Of a stretch of 64,000 nucleotides of DNA, positions 25,964 to 35,549 are shown piece by piece. Position numbers and translations under genes: made by a program. Every line of letters begins with the position of its first letter. Within the stretch, counting starts at the first letter, position 1. The stretch is from Sediminibacterium soli (lineage in GTDB: Bacteria; Bacteroidota; Bacteroidia; Chitinophagales; Chitinophagaceae): assembly GCF_009939225.1 (NCBI RefSeq), contig NZ_JAACJR010000005.1, positions 64,387 through 128,386 of the forward strand, written 5' to 3'. The notes beneath the pieces are model-generated. The model ran no database searches. It was not told the DNA's origin and saw only the letters and a list, made by a program, of their open reading frames with translations.

Positions 25964-28579
25964 ATGAAAAAAATACTGTGCCTGTTCTTCTCGGGCATCT
26001 GCCTGTCTGTTTTTTCGCAGAACGCCGTCAGCAAACTTCCTTTCAACAATACCGCGCTTTCGTTTGAGAAAAGGGTAAACGACCTGGTGGGCAGGATGAC
26101 ACTCGAAGAAAAAGTATCACAGATGCTGAACTCCGCTCCCGCTATTCCCAGGCTGGGTATACCGGCATACGACTGGTGGAACGAAGTGCTGCATGGCGTT
26201 GCCAGAACACCTTTCAGGGTAACAGTGTACCCGCAGGCTATTGCCATGGCCGCTACATTCGATACCAACTCGCTGGCCGCCATGGCCGACTATTCGGCGC
26301 TGGAAGGACGGGCCGTTCATAACAAAGCCATTGAACTGAACAGGGCAAACGAACGCTACCTGGGACTGACTTACTGGACACCGAACATCAACATCTTCCG
26401 CGACCCGCGCTGGGGACGCGGACAGGAGACCTATGGCGAGGATCCCTTTCTTACCGCCATGCTCGGAAAAGCATTTGTGCGGGGTCTGCAGGGAGACGAT
26501 CCCAAATACCTGAAAGCCGCGGCATGCGCCAAGCACTATGCCGTGCACAGCGGTCCCGAACCGCTGCGGCATGTATTCAACGTAAGCCCGAGCGACCACG
26601 ACCTGTGGGATACCTACCTGCCTGCATTTAAGGAGCTGGTAACAAAAGCCAATGTGGCCGGCGTTATGTGTGCCTACAATGCCTTTAAAACCCAGCCCTG
26701 CTGCGGAAGCGACCAGTTAATGACCGATATACTCCGCAAGCAATGGAATTTTACCGGTTATGTTACTTCCGACTGCTGGGCGATCGATGATTTTTACAAG
26801 AACCATAAAACACATCCCGATGCCGCCAGCGCCTCTGCAGATGCAGTGATCCATGGAACGGATATCGATTGCGGAACCGATGCATTCAAATCGCTGGTAG
26901 TTGCTGTTAAACAGGGTAAGATCACGGAAGCGCAGATAGACGTTTCCCTGAAAAGACTCTTCCTGATCCGCTTCCGCCTCGGAATGTTCGACCCGGTTTC
27001 GATGGTAAAATATGCGCAGACACCCGCTTCCGTACTCGAAAGCCCCGAGCACAAAGCACATGCCTTGAAAATGGCGCGCCAGTCGATGGTACTGTTGAAA
27101 AATGAGAACGGTGTACTGCCGCTGAAAAAAAACATCCGCAAGATTGCAGTGGTGGGCCCCAATGCAGACAACAGCATTGCCGTACTTGGAAACTACAATG
27201 GTATTCCTTCCGAAATCGTCACTGCCTGGCAGGGCATCAGGAACAAATTGCCCGGCGCGGAAGTGGTGTACGAAAAAATGGTCAACCACACCAACGATAC
27301 CCTGCTTGTTTACGCAGATATACGCGGCCGCTATGCAGTCAACGGCCGACAGGGCTTCAGCGCCGAATATTTCGCAAACAAAGACCTCAAAGGCGATCCT
27401 GCGGTTACGCGCATGGAAGAAAGCATCGACCATATCTGGCAGGAAGGCGAAGCGGTAATCGGCGATATCCGCGCGTATAATTTCTCCGCCAGGTATACCA
27501 CCGGTTTTACAGCGGATAAGGACGGGGAAATAACATTTGAAGTGGAAGGCGACGATGGCTATCGTTTTCTGATCGACAACAGGGAGATCATCAATGCCTG
27601 GACGCGTAATCGATGGGGAGCCCGCACCTACCGTCTCAGAACGGAAAAAGGAAAAACCTACCAGCTTACACTCGAATACCAGCAACTCGAAGGCAAAGCA
27701 TCCGTAAGACTGCGTGCAGGTAATTTTGAAAAAACAGATTTTAACGCAGTGGCCGGTCGCTTGAAGGATGCCGATGCCATTGTTTTTGTCGGCGGTATCT
27801 CACCCCAGCTCGAAGGAGAGGAGATGCGCGTGAACTATCCCGGCTTTAATGGCGGCGACCGCACTTCCATTCTGCTGCCCGCCGTTCAGTCTGAAGCGAT
27901 CAGAGCCCTGCAGGCAACCGGCAAACCGGTGGTATTTGTGATGATGACAGGAAGCGCGATCGCCATTCCACAGGAGTCTGCGCAGGTGCCGGCCATCGTC
28001 AACGCATGGTATGGCGGGCAGTCGGCAGGCACCGCTATCGCAGACGTGCTGTTTGGGGATTATAACCCCGCGGGCCGTTTGCCGGTGACTTTCTATAAAA
28101 GCGACAGCGACCTTCCCGATTTCAACGATTATTCCATGGCCAACCGTACCTACCGTTATTTCAAAGGCGATGCATTGTATCCGTTCGGATATGGGTTGAG
28201 TTATACCCGTTTCCGGTACGATCAGCTGAAAACACCCGCTTCAGCGTCGATAGGAAAGAAAATTTCTGTAAGTTTAAGAGTCACCAATACCGGCGAACGC
28301 GAAGGAGAAGAAGTGGTGCAGCTGTATGTGTCAAAACAAACAGCCGACAAGGACGATCCTGTGAGGGCGCTGAAGGGATTCAGGCGGATCTCCTTAAAAC
28401 CCGGCGAAAGCAAATGGCTGCGTTTTGAACTGTCGCCTGAAAACATATCGTTCGCAGACGGAAAAGGGATACTGAAACAGACCAGGGGAAAATTACAGAT
28501 CAGTGCAGGCGGCGGTCAGCCCGGTATAAAAAACAACACCACATCCAATACGATCGGTTCAACCATCAATATCCTATAA
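25964..28579 (+). CDS. Glycoside hydrolase GH3 with PA14 domain, exported (probable beta-xylosidase)
   Basis: This 871-residue enzyme should trim xylo-oligosaccharides to xylose in the periplasm. A signal peptide (MKKILCLFFSGICLSVFSQ) is followed by the GH3 barrel with RDPRWGRGQETYGEDPFL and the nucleophile D270 in YVTSDCWAIDDF, then the second sandwich domain. A PA14-type domain is inserted at about residues 460-590 (GFSAEYFANKDL to ASVRLRAGNF), and a fibronectin-III-like domain closes the protein (SLRVTNTGEREGEEVVQLYV). The DCWAIDD form is common among Bacteroidota xylosidases, but a glucosidase activity cannot be excluded. Confidence 0.95.
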   Translation: MKKILCLFFSGICLSVFSQNAVSKLPFNNTALSFEKRVNDLVGRMTLEEKVSQMLNSAPAIPRLGIPAYDWWNEVLHGVARTPFRVTVYPQAIAMAATFDTNSLAAMADYSALEGRAVHNKAIELNRANERYLGLTYWTPNINIFRDPRWGRGQETYGEDPFLTAMLGKAFVRGLQGDDPKYLKAAACAKHYAVHSGPEPLRHVFNVSPSDHDLWDTYLPAFKELVTKANVAGVMCAYNAFKTQPCCGSDQLMTDILRKQWNFTGYVTSDCWAIDDFYKNHKTHPDAASASADAVIHGTDIDCGTDAFKSLVVAVKQGKITEAQIDVSLKRLFLIRFRLGMFDPVSMVKYAQTPASVLESPEHKAHALKMARQSMVLLKNENGVLPLKKNIRKIAVVGPNADNSIAVLGNYNGIPSEIVTAWQGIRNKLPGAEVVYEKMVNHTNDTLLVYADIRGRYAVNGRQGFSAEYFANKDLKGDPAVTRMEESIDHIWQEGEAVIGDIRAYNFSARYTTGFTADKDGEITFEVEGDDGYRFLIDNREIINAWTRNRWGARTYRLRTEKGKTYQLTLEYQQLEGKASVRLRAGNFEKTDFNAVAGRLKDADAIVFVGGISPQLEGEEMRVNYPGFNGGDRTSILLPAVQSEAIRALQATGKPVVFVMMTGSAIAIPQESAQVPAIVNAWYGGQSAGTAIADVLFGDYNPAGRLPVTFYKSDSDLPDFNDYSMANRTYRYFKGDALYPFGYGLSYTRFRYDQLKTPASASIGKKISVSLRVTNTGEREGEEVVQLYVSKQTADKDDPVRALKGFRRISLKPGESKWLRFELSPENISFADGKGILKQTRGKLQISAGGGQPGIKNNTTSNTIGSTINIL

Positions 28580-28606
28580 TTCTTTACAACAGACACGTTA
28601 AGAAAC

Positions 28607-30325
28607 ATGAGTCAGAAACTTCGCAGCCACGACTGGTTTGGCAGAAAAGACAAAGACGGCATCATCTATCGCAGCTGGATGAAGAACCAGGGCATGCCAA
28701 CAGATATGTTCGATGGCAGACCGGTTATCGGCATCTGCAATACCTTCAGTGAACTTACCCCCTGTAATGCCCATTTCCAGACGCATGCAGAATCGGTAAA
28801 AAGAGGCGTGCTGGAAGCGGGCGGATTTCCCGTGGAGTTTCCCATCATGAGCCTTGGCGAAACACTGCTGAAGCCCACCGCCATGCTGTTCCGTAACCTC
28901 GCCAGTATGGATGCGGAAGAAAGCATCAGGGGCAACCCGATAGACGGGGTAGTGCTGCTTACCGGTTGCGATAAGACCACTCCCTCTACCGTAATGGGCG
29001 CCGCCAGCGTGGGTCTGCCTACCATTGTGGTACCCGGTGGCCCCATGCTCAATGGCCGTTACAAGGGACAGACCATCGGCAGCGGCACGCATGTATGGAA
29101 GTTTGATGAGGATATGAAGACGGGAAAAATGACGCAGGAAGAATGTGAGTTCGCGGAAAGCTGTATGAGCCGCAGCATCGGGCACTGCATGACGATGGGC
29201 ACCGCAAGCACGATGGCCTGTATGGTGGAATCACTGGGACTTACCTTGCCGGGTGCCGCCGCCATACCCGCGGCCGACTCGAGAAAAAAACAGATGGCCC
29301 AGCTCAGCGGCAGACGCATCGTGGAAATGGTGAGAGAAAACCTGACGATAGATAAAATACTGACCCGGGAATCGTTCGAGAATGCGATAAAAGTGAACGC
29401 TGCCATCGGTGGTTCTTCCAATTTTATCATTCACCTGCTCGCCATTGCCGGAAGGATAGGCGTAGACCTTACGCTCGACGATTTCGATACGATAGGCAGT
29501 AAGATACCCCTGCTGCTGAACCTGATGCCATCCGGCAAATACCTGATGGAAGATTTTTATTATGCAGGCGGACTGCCCGTTGTGTTGCACGAGTTACAGG
29601 AACTGCTGCATAAAAACGTGGTGACCGTTACCGGCAGGAACCATCACGAGAACATCCATGGCATGACCGATTGTTACAATGAGGAGGTGATTGCGCCATT
29701 CGAAAAGCCCTTGATTCCCGAAGCAGGCTGCGTGGTGGTAAAGGGCAATCTTGCAGAGAACGGCGCAGTGATCAAACCCTCGGCTGCCACCCCTTCGCTG
29801 ATGACGCATACCGGCCGTGCCGTTGTATTCGAAAGCATAGAAGACTACCATGCCCGGATCGACGACCCCGATCTTGATATTGATGAAACCTGCGTAATGG
29901 TGTTGAAATACGTAGGCCCGGTGGGCTATCCCGGCATGCCCGAAGTGGGTAATATGGCGCTGCCTAAAAAAATATTGCAGAAAGGCATTACCGATATGGT
30001 ACGCATCAGCGATGGACGGATGAGCGGCACGGCTTATGGCGCCGCCGTGCTGCACGTATCGCCCGAATCGGCCATCGGCGGAACCCTTGCCCTTGTACAG
30101 AACGGAGATATGATCGAACTGAATGTGCCGGAAAGAAAATTGCAGCTGCATGTTGACGAAACCGAACTGGAACGGAGAAGAGCAGTGTGGAAAAAACCGG
30201 AGCCCGCTTCCAGAAGAGGTTATGTGAGTCTTTACATCAACCATGTACTCGGTGCCGACAAAGGCGCCGATCTTGACTTCCTGCAGGGAAGTTCGGGAAG
30301 CGAAGTGACAAGGGATTCGCATTAA
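28607..30325 (+). CDS. Sugar-acid (pentonate) dehydratase, IlvD/Edd family
   Basis: The 572-residue cytoplasmic protein closely follows the L-arabinonate/D-xylonate dehydratase group rather than true IlvD. Its opening (KLRSHDWFGRKDKDGIIYRSWMKNQG in segments) and its ending (GADLDFLQGSSGSEV..DSH) match the rhizobial L-arabinonate dehydratase. The three cysteines that hold the [2Fe-2S] cluster are C53 in TPCNAH, C121 in LLTGCDKTTPS and C194 in GHCMTMGTAS, each shifted by six from the rhizobial enzyme. It would turn a pentonate into 2-keto-3-deoxypentonate. It follows GH3 by 27 bp, so it belongs to the xylan transcript. Confidence 0.92.
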   Translation: MSQKLRSHDWFGRKDKDGIIYRSWMKNQGMPTDMFDGRPVIGICNTFSELTPCNAHFQTHAESVKRGVLEAGGFPVEFPIMSLGETLLKPTAMLFRNLASMDAEESIRGNPIDGVVLLTGCDKTTPSTVMGAASVGLPTIVVPGGPMLNGRYKGQTIGSGTHVWKFDEDMKTGKMTQEECEFAESCMSRSIGHCMTMGTASTMACMVESLGLTLPGAAAIPAADSRKKQMAQLSGRRIVEMVRENLTIDKILTRESFENAIKVNAAIGGSSNFIIHLLAIAGRIGVDLTLDDFDTIGSKIPLLLNLMPSGKYLMEDFYYAGGLPVVLHELQELLHKNVVTVTGRNHHENIHGMTDCYNEEVIAPFEKPLIPEAGCVVVKGNLAENGAVIKPSAATPSLMTHTGRAVVFESIEDYHARIDDPDLDIDETCVMVLKYVGPVGYPGMPEVGNMALPKKILQKGITDMVRISDGRMSGTAYGAAVLHVSPESAIGGTLALVQNGDMIELNVPERKLQLHVDETELERRRAVWKKPEPASRRGYVSLYINHVLGADKGADLDFLQGSSGSEVTRDSH

Positions 30326-30339
30326 ACTAAAAACGTTTC

Positions 30340-30455
30340 GGATTAGCGGATTGTCTCTCTCTGTGCAACACTGCGTATCCTCTGCGTCTCTGCGTTAAAA
30401 AAAATCTTTTCGCACCGCAGACATACGCCTGCTCTTGGAAAAAATCCGCCAATCC
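30340..30455. repeat. Intergenic inverted-repeat element
   Basis: The outer arms GGATTAGCGGATT (30340-30352) and AATCCGCCAATCC (30443-30455) pair with one mismatch. Between them lies CCTCTGCGTCTCTGCG followed by an A-run (30379-30406), a motif that recurs near 34871 and, on the other strand, 58864. The spacer contains no gene. Confidence 0.75.
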
Positions 30456-30479
30456 AAAATTCACTAATTCACGAACCCG

Positions 30480-31508
30480 ATGGATAACCTAAAAAAGATG
30501 ATAACACTTCTCTGCCTTGTATGCGCGTTGGCCGCCACAGGACAGCCGAAGCAACCGGAGAAATATCCGCTCACGGGCTATGTTGAACGCTTCGATCCTG
30601 CCCTGGATGCCCTTGTTTCGCCAGGCACCAGGGCCGAGATCATTGCCACGGGATTCGACTGGAGCGAAGGACCGCTGTGGATCGCCAGGCAAAAGATGCT
30701 GCTTTTTTCCGATGTACCGCAGAATACGATCTACAAATGGACGGAAGCAAAAGGCATTGAGAAATACCTCAACCCCTCCGGTTATACAGACACCGCAAAG
30801 CGCGGCGGCGAGACCGGCTCCAACGGGCTCATACTTGATGAGAAAGAAAGACTGCTGCTGGCACAATGCGGCAACCGGCAGATTGCGCGGATGGAGGCGG
30901 CAATAGATGCACCGATGCCACAGTTCCACACGCTCGCAAATCGCTATGGGGGCAACCGCTTCAACAGTCCCAACGACCTTGTCATCAACAGCCGGGGTGA
31001 AATATTTTTTACCGATCCGCCCTACGGATTGGAGAAATACATGAGCGATCCGAAAAAAGAAACGCCTTACCAGGGTGTATACAAGATCAGCACCAGCGGT
31101 AAAGTGATCCTGCTTACAGATTCCATCACAAGACCCAATGGCATTGCATTTCTGCCCGGAGAAAAAACCCTGCTGGTGGCCAACTCCGATCCCGCAAAAC
31201 CCAACTGGTATGCTTATGATATCAGCGATGACGGCCGCCTGGTGAATGCACGGATATTCGCCACCGCAAAAGGCTCCGACAAAAAACTGAAAGGCTCTCC
31301 TGACGGGATGAAAGTGGATAAACACGGAAATGTATTTGCCACAGGACCCGGCGGTATCTGGATATTCAACAAAGAAGGCAAACTGCTTGGTAAACTCCGT
31401 ATCGATGAAACGCCTGTTTCCAATTGCGCTTTTTCGGAGGATGAAAAGACCCTGTATGCAACCAGCGACGGGAATATACTGCGTTTTCAACTAAGACCTC
31501 ACCAATGA
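30480..31508 (+). CDS. SMP-30/gluconolactonase-family lactonase, exported
   Basis: The 342-residue protein is a six-bladed propeller lactonase that opens aldonolactones to aldonic acids. The metal ligands are seen in WSEGPLW (E63), SPNDLVINSRGEIFFTDPPYGL and KGSPDGMKVDKHGN. The N-terminus (KKMITLLCLVCALAATG) is a signal peptide, so it should act in the periplasm. It overlaps the next gene by four bases (ATGA). With the pentonate dehydratase upstream and the FAH-type dehydratase downstream it makes up a Weimberg-like set. Substrate (xylonolactone, arabinonolactone or another) is inferred from context. Confidence 0.92.
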   Translation: MDNLKKMITLLCLVCALAATGQPKQPEKYPLTGYVERFDPALDALVSPGTRAEIIATGFDWSEGPLWIARQKMLLFSDVPQNTIYKWTEAKGIEKYLNPSGYTDTAKRGGETGSNGLILDEKERLLLAQCGNRQIARMEAAIDAPMPQFHTLANRYGGNRFNSPNDLVINSRGEIFFTDPPYGLEKYMSDPKKETPYQGVYKISTSGKVILLTDSITRPNGIAFLPGEKTLLVANSDPAKPNWYAYDISDDGRLVNARIFATAKGSDKKLKGSPDGMKVDKHGNVFATGPGGIWIFNKEGKLLGKLRIDETPVSNCAFSEDEKTLYATSDGNILRFQLRPHQ

Positions 31509-32326
31509 AACTATACAAAACATCCGAAGCCATCGTTATCGAAAAAGATAATGCTTATTACCATACGACCGGAGACTGGGAAAGCTTTGTCAACGATGAC
31601 CAGCTGTTCGATAAAGCCGCGCAGCTCATCGCATATGGCCAGGCGGAGAACAGCCTGCGGGGAAAAATACTCGCTCCCCTCGGTGAGCACCAGGAAGTAT
31701 GGGCATGCGGCGTTACTTACCTGAGAAGCAAGATCGGCAGGCAGGAAGAATCGAAAGCTGCCGGTGGCAGTGATTTTTACGCAAGGGTATACGATGCGGA
31801 ACGACCCGAAGTTTTTTTTAAAGCAACACCGCACCGCGTGGTGGCCCAGCACGAAAAACTGGCGATACGGAAAGACTCCACCTGGGATGTGCCGGAACCT
31901 GAGCTGACACTTGTGGTAACCTCGTCAGGCAAGATCGTCGGGTATACCATCGGCAACGATATGAGCAGTCGCAGTATCGAGGGAGAAAATCCCCTGTACC
32001 TGCCGCAGGCAAAAACATACGATGCCTGCGCGGCCATTGGCCCCTGTATCTACCTCACCGATCAGTCGTTTGACCATGCCGCCATTGGGCTTGAGATCCT
32101 TCGCGGCAAACAGATGGTTTTTGAGGGCAGTATCGATATCGACCAGATGAAACGCAAGCCTGCCGAACTGGTATCATTCGTATACCGCGCCTGTTCCTTT
32201 CCCTATGGCTGCCTGGTTATGACGGGAACAGGCATTGTACCCGGAAACGATTTTACACTGCGCACGGGTGACGAGATCAGGATCACCATAGAACATATCG
32301 GAACATTGATCAACACGGTTGGATAA
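31505..32326 (+). CDS. FAH-family dehydratase, probable 2-keto-3-deoxypentonate dehydratase
   Basis: This 273-residue cytoplasmic protein has the fumarylacetoacetate hydrolase fold. Metal ligands are in PEPELTLVV, and the block GNDMSSRSIEGENPLYLPQ (residues about 147-165) is close to archaeal 2-keto-3-deoxyarabinonate dehydratase. Such enzymes yield alpha-ketoglutarate semialdehyde. The start overlaps the lactonase stop, which implies translational coupling. An aldehyde dehydrogenase for the last step is not in the window. Other FAH-family activities remain possible, but the neighbours favour pentonate breakdown. Confidence 0.9.
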   Translation: MKLYKTSEAIVIEKDNAYYHTTGDWESFVNDDQLFDKAAQLIAYGQAENSLRGKILAPLGEHQEVWACGVTYLRSKIGRQEESKAAGGSDFYARVYDAERPEVFFKATPHRVVAQHEKLAIRKDSTWDVPEPELTLVVTSSGKIVGYTIGNDMSSRSIEGENPLYLPQAKTYDACAAIGPCIYLTDQSFDHAAIGLEILRGKQMVFEGSIDIDQMKRKPAELVSFVYRACSFPYGCLVMTGTGIVPGNDFTLRTGDEIRITIEHIGTLINTVG

Positions 32327-32347
32327 CATGTTTAAACAATTATTGCC

Positions 32348-33664
32348 ATGTCATTACTTGTGATCCTCTTCGCAATTGCATTGCAGGTCTTCCTGACGAT
32401 AAAGAAGATCAGCCCCTTTCTGTCGCTGCTGTTCGTAACCATTGTCTGCGGCCTGCTGCTGGGAATGGAACCCGCCAAACTGCTTGTCTCCATCGAGAAA
32501 GGCGTGGGAAGCACATTGGGCAGCCTGGCACTGATCATTTGCCTGGGCGCGGTACTGGGCAAAATACTGGAGATCAGCGGCGCCACCGAACGCATTTCCT
32601 CTACGCTGATCCACGCATTCGGGGAAAAATATATTCAATGGGCGGTGCTCGTAACCGGTTTTCTGATCGGCATCCCGCTTTACTACAACGCAGGTTTCGT
32701 GATACTGGTGCCGCTTGTATTTTCCATAGCCAGAAGAACGGGACTGCCGTTGCTGTACATCGCCATTCCCATGGCTGCGTCTTTATCCACCACACACTGT
32801 TTTCTTCCGCCGCATCCCGGACCGGTGGTGCTGATCGGTGCCTTTAAAGCCGATACGGGCAAAACCCTGATGTATGGTATCTGCATGGCCATACCCGCCG
32901 TACTGATTGCCGGTCCCTTACTGGGCAATATCCTCAAACGGATCCATGTGGATATCGACAGCGTTGTCATCGCCAAAGAAAATACGCGGGCAAACCTGCC
33001 GCCTGTTCTGCCGAGTTTTTGTCTTGCTTTATTGCCTGTGTTTCTTATCACCTTATCGGTGGTCACTGCGCAGCTGATGCCGCAAGGCAATCTGTTCCGC
33101 ACGATCACCGCCTTTACAGGCGATGCAAACATTGCGCTCTTTGTTTCCGTGGGCGCCGCCATTTATTATTTCGGGCTGAAAGAAAAAAGGCCGATGAACG
33201 AAGTAATGAAATGGCTGAACGAAGCGATCTCCGGTATTGCCATGATATTGCTGATCATCACCGCTGGCGGCGCATTCAAACAGGTGCTGATCGACAGCGG
33301 TACGGGACAATACATCGCTTCTTTCAGCACCAGTTTGCGGATGCCGCCGCTTGTCTTTGCCTGGCTGATCACGGCACTGCTGCGGGTAACGCTGGGATCA
33401 GCCACCGTGGCGGGACTGACGGCTGCCGGTATTGTATCTCCAATGGTGGCGGCAGGAACGGTATCGCCCGAACTGATGGTACTTGCAGTGGGCGCTGGCA
33501 GCGTATTTGGCTCGCATATCAACGATTCGGGATTCTGGATGTACAAAGAATTCTTCCGCCTCACGCTCAAACAAACTTTTTTATCCTGGACGGTTATGGA
33601 AACGCTGATCAGTATCATCGGTTTGGCCGGTGTACTGTTGCTGCAACTGTTCATCAAATCTTAA
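32348..33664 (+). CDS. GntP-family gluconate/aldonate permease
   Basis: The 438-residue inner-membrane protein has about 12 hydrophobic segments and the family motifs (GLLLGMEPAKLL, GIPLYYNAGFVILVPLV, SLSTTHCFLPPHPGP). GntP permeases bring sugar acids such as gluconate in with protons. Placed directly after a lactonase and two sugar-acid dehydratases, and three bases before a xylanase gene, it most likely imports pentonates or related aldonates released in the periplasm. Gluconate itself is also possible. Confidence 0.94.
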   Translation: MSLLVILFAIALQVFLTIKKISPFLSLLFVTIVCGLLLGMEPAKLLVSIEKGVGSTLGSLALIICLGAVLGKILEISGATERISSTLIHAFGEKYIQWAVLVTGFLIGIPLYYNAGFVILVPLVFSIARRTGLPLLYIAIPMAASLSTTHCFLPPHPGPVVLIGAFKADTGKTLMYGICMAIPAVLIAGPLLGNILKRIHVDIDSVVIAKENTRANLPPVLPSFCLALLPVFLITLSVVTAQLMPQGNLFRTITAFTGDANIALFVSVGAAIYYFGLKEKRPMNEVMKWLNEAISGIAMILLIITAGGAFKQVLIDSGTGQYIASFSTSLRMPPLVFAWLITALLRVTLGSATVAGLTAAGIVSPMVAAGTVSPELMVLAVGAGSVFGSHINDSGFWMYKEFFRLTLKQTFLSWTVMETLISIIGLAGVLLLQLFIKS

Positions 33665-33667
33665 TGT

Positions 33668-34789
33668 ATGAAATCATTTTTATCGGCTGCGCTTGTTGCC
33701 ATCGTATCGGTATTGCTCGTGTTTTGCGGAAGCGGCAGGCAAGCGCAGAAGGGTAACGGTGCATCCGTCATCGACAGTTCAAAAGGTCTGAAAGATCATT
33801 TTGCAAATTCGTTTGCAATAGGCGTGGCTGTTTCACCCAGGGCATTAAAAACGGATGAGGCGGCGCTGATCCGGCAGCAATTCAACAGCATCACACCCGA
33901 AAATGCCATGAAGATGGGGCCCATCCATCCCAGGGAAAACGAATATTTCTGGCGCGATGCCGACTCGATCATGGCATTTGCCGAAACAAATGGCATACGC
34001 GTACGCGGACATAACCTCTGCTGGCATAACCAGTCGCCGAGATGGATGTTCACCAATGAAAAAGGCGATACCGTAAGCAGCGAAACACTGCTGCAGCGGT
34101 TGAAGGAACATATCACTGCTGTTGTTGGCCGCTACAAAGGCCGCATCTATGCATGGGATGTGGTAAACGAAGCCATTTCTGACAGGAAAGACGAATACAT
34201 GCGCAACTCTCCCTGGTACCGGATCTGCGGCGAGCAATTTATTGCAAAAGCATTTGAGTACGCACATGCGGCAGACCCCGGCGCATTGCTGTTCTACAAC
34301 GACTATAACGAAATCGATCCTGTAAAAAGAGAAAAGATATACCGGCTGGTAAAAAGATTGAAGGATGCCGGTGTTCCCATACACGGCGTCGGACTGCAGG
34401 CGCATTGGGCCATTAACGAGCCCGGTGATGAAGAACTGGAAAATACGCTCGCCAGATTCAGCAGCCTCGGCTTACAGGTACAGATCACCGAGCTGGATAT
34501 ATCGGTATACAACAAGGAACACAATGCAAGAGAAAGAAAACCGGAAGACGGGAACACCGATTTCACGGCCGATAAGGAACAGAAACAGATCGATAGGTAC
34601 CGGAAATGTTTCGCGGCATTTCACAAATACAGAAAACAGATCAGCAGTGTCACTTTCTGGAATATTTCCGACAGGGCCAGCTGGCTGGATAATTTCCCGG
34701 TAAGAGGAAGAAAAGACTACCCGCTCTTGTTCGACAAAAACCTGCAGCCCAAAAAAGCCTATTGGGAAGTTGTGGAGACGGCGCATTAA
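33668..34789 (+). CDS. Endo-1,4-beta-xylanase GH10, lipoprotein
   Basis: A 373-residue single-domain GH10 xylanase. The lipoprotein signal ends in LLVFC (Cys20), so it is membrane anchored. The acid/base is E168 in WDVVNEAISD and the nucleophile E275 in QITELDISV; NAMKMGPIHP and RGHNLCWHNQ line the active site. Unlike the xylanase at 8924-10552 it has no inserted binding module, which suggests that it acts on shorter, already imported fragments. It is the last gene of the plus-strand xylan unit and is followed by a hairpin at 34825-34869. Confidence 0.97.
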   Translation: MKSFLSAALVAIVSVLLVFCGSGRQAQKGNGASVIDSSKGLKDHFANSFAIGVAVSPRALKTDEAALIRQQFNSITPENAMKMGPIHPRENEYFWRDADSIMAFAETNGIRVRGHNLCWHNQSPRWMFTNEKGDTVSSETLLQRLKEHITAVVGRYKGRIYAWDVVNEAISDRKDEYMRNSPWYRICGEQFIAKAFEYAHAADPGALLFYNDYNEIDPVKREKIYRLVKRLKDAGVPIHGVGLQAHWAINEPGDEELENTLARFSSLGLQVQITELDISVYNKEHNARERKPEDGNTDFTADKEQKQIDRYRKCFAAFHKYRKQISSVTFWNISDRASWLDNFPVRGRKDYPLLFDKNLQPKKAYWEVVETAH

Positions 34790-34824
34790 TTTTTTTGAAT
34801 CGTTGTATTCATGTTTTTTTCAGC

Positions 34825-34869
34825 ACAGAGTTACATAGGGCACCCAGAAAGTTCCCTGTGTAACTCTGT
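34825..34869. terminator. Long hairpin between convergent genes
   Basis: The 16-base arms ACAGAGTTACATAGGG and CCCTGTGTAACTCTGT pair with one mismatch around a 13-base loop. The element lies between the converging xylanase and CBS genes and may end transcription both ways. There is no long T-run directly after it, so a terminator role is inferred from position. Confidence 0.6.
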
Positions 34870-34936
34870 ACCTCCGTGACTCTGTGTTGAAAAAAATCAG
34901 CCCCTCGGCGAATAGGCTATTTAGGATCAAAGCCCG

Positions 34937-35365
34937 TTAAGACTGGATATAGTTCTGCAACTGCGAAATGGTTTCTTCCTGGTTGCGGATGGTTTCGGTA
35001 ACCAGGTCGTTGATCGAAACAATGCCGTCGAGTTGGCCGTTACTCATCACGGGCAGGTAGCGTATATGATTCTCCGACATCAACTGCATACAATGCTCCA
35101 CCGAATCTTCCTTACGGACCTCCGGAAAATCGCTGCTCATGATCTCTCCCACCGGCGTATCGCTGGAATGTCTCTCCTTTAAGATCACTTTGCGCGAGTA
35201 ATCACGCTCTGTCATGATACCCAGAAATGCGCCGTTATCCATCACAGCCACCGAGCCGATATTCTTATCCGCCATGATCTGTAATGCATCTATAACGGTT
35301 GTCTGCGGAGTTACCGTAACCACATGACTGCCCTTGCGGGTGAGGATGTCTTTCACCTTTCTCAT
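34937..35365 (-). CDS. Two-CBS-domain protein
   Basis: The 142-residue cytoplasmic protein consists of two cystathionine-beta-synthase domains in tandem: VTVTPQTTVIDALQIMADKNIGSV with GIMTERDYSRKVI, then MSSDFPEVRKEDSVEHCMQLM with DGIVSINDLV. Such pairs bind adenine nucleotides and often act as energy sensors. No catalytic domain is attached, and the neighbours give no clue to a partner. The C-terminal helix (NQEETISQLQNYIQS) is short. It is convergent with the xylan unit. Confidence 0.92.
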   Translation of the reverse strand: MRKVKDILTRKGSHVVTVTPQTTVIDALQIMADKNIGSVAVMDNGAFLGIMTERDYSRKVILKERHSSDTPVGEIMSSDFPEVRKEDSVEHCMQLMSENHIRYLPVMSNGQLDGIVSINDLVTETIRNQEETISQLQNYIQS

Positions 35366-35520
35366 GATGATAAGTTTGCTATAAGTTACACCTAATTGAT
35401 TTATCTGCCATCCCCAATTTATCCACGGATCAACATCCGCGTAGCCGCTTGATTTACAGGCCGATCGAAAAAAATAGGCAGCGTTGCCAAAAAAAATGAT
35501 GGGGTCGTTCTTTTTTCATT

Positions 35521-35539
35521 TAACTTTGAAGTACAAAGT
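35521..35539 (+). promoter_or_regulatory. -7 promoter element overlapped by an inverted repeat
   Basis: TAACTTTG at 35521-35528 fits the Bacteroidota -7 element TAnnTTTG. The inverted repeat ACTTTG-N5-CAAAGT (35523-35539) covers it. The site ends ten bases before the ATG of the small membrane protein. I see no TTG box at the expected distance upstream. Confidence 0.5.
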
Positions 35540-35549
35540 GCTTTTAAAA

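Noticed and set aside
26717..27685. A 322-codon open frame on the minus strand
   Set aside because: Shadow of the GH3 gene; no recognisable motifs.
30489..31490. A 333-codon open frame on the minus strand
   Set aside because: Shadow of the lactonase gene.
32348..33664. GntP as a plain gluconate permease
   Set aside because: Not excluded, but gluconate kinase is absent and both neighbouring enzymes belong to pentonate-type families, so an aldonate from xylan is the better reading.
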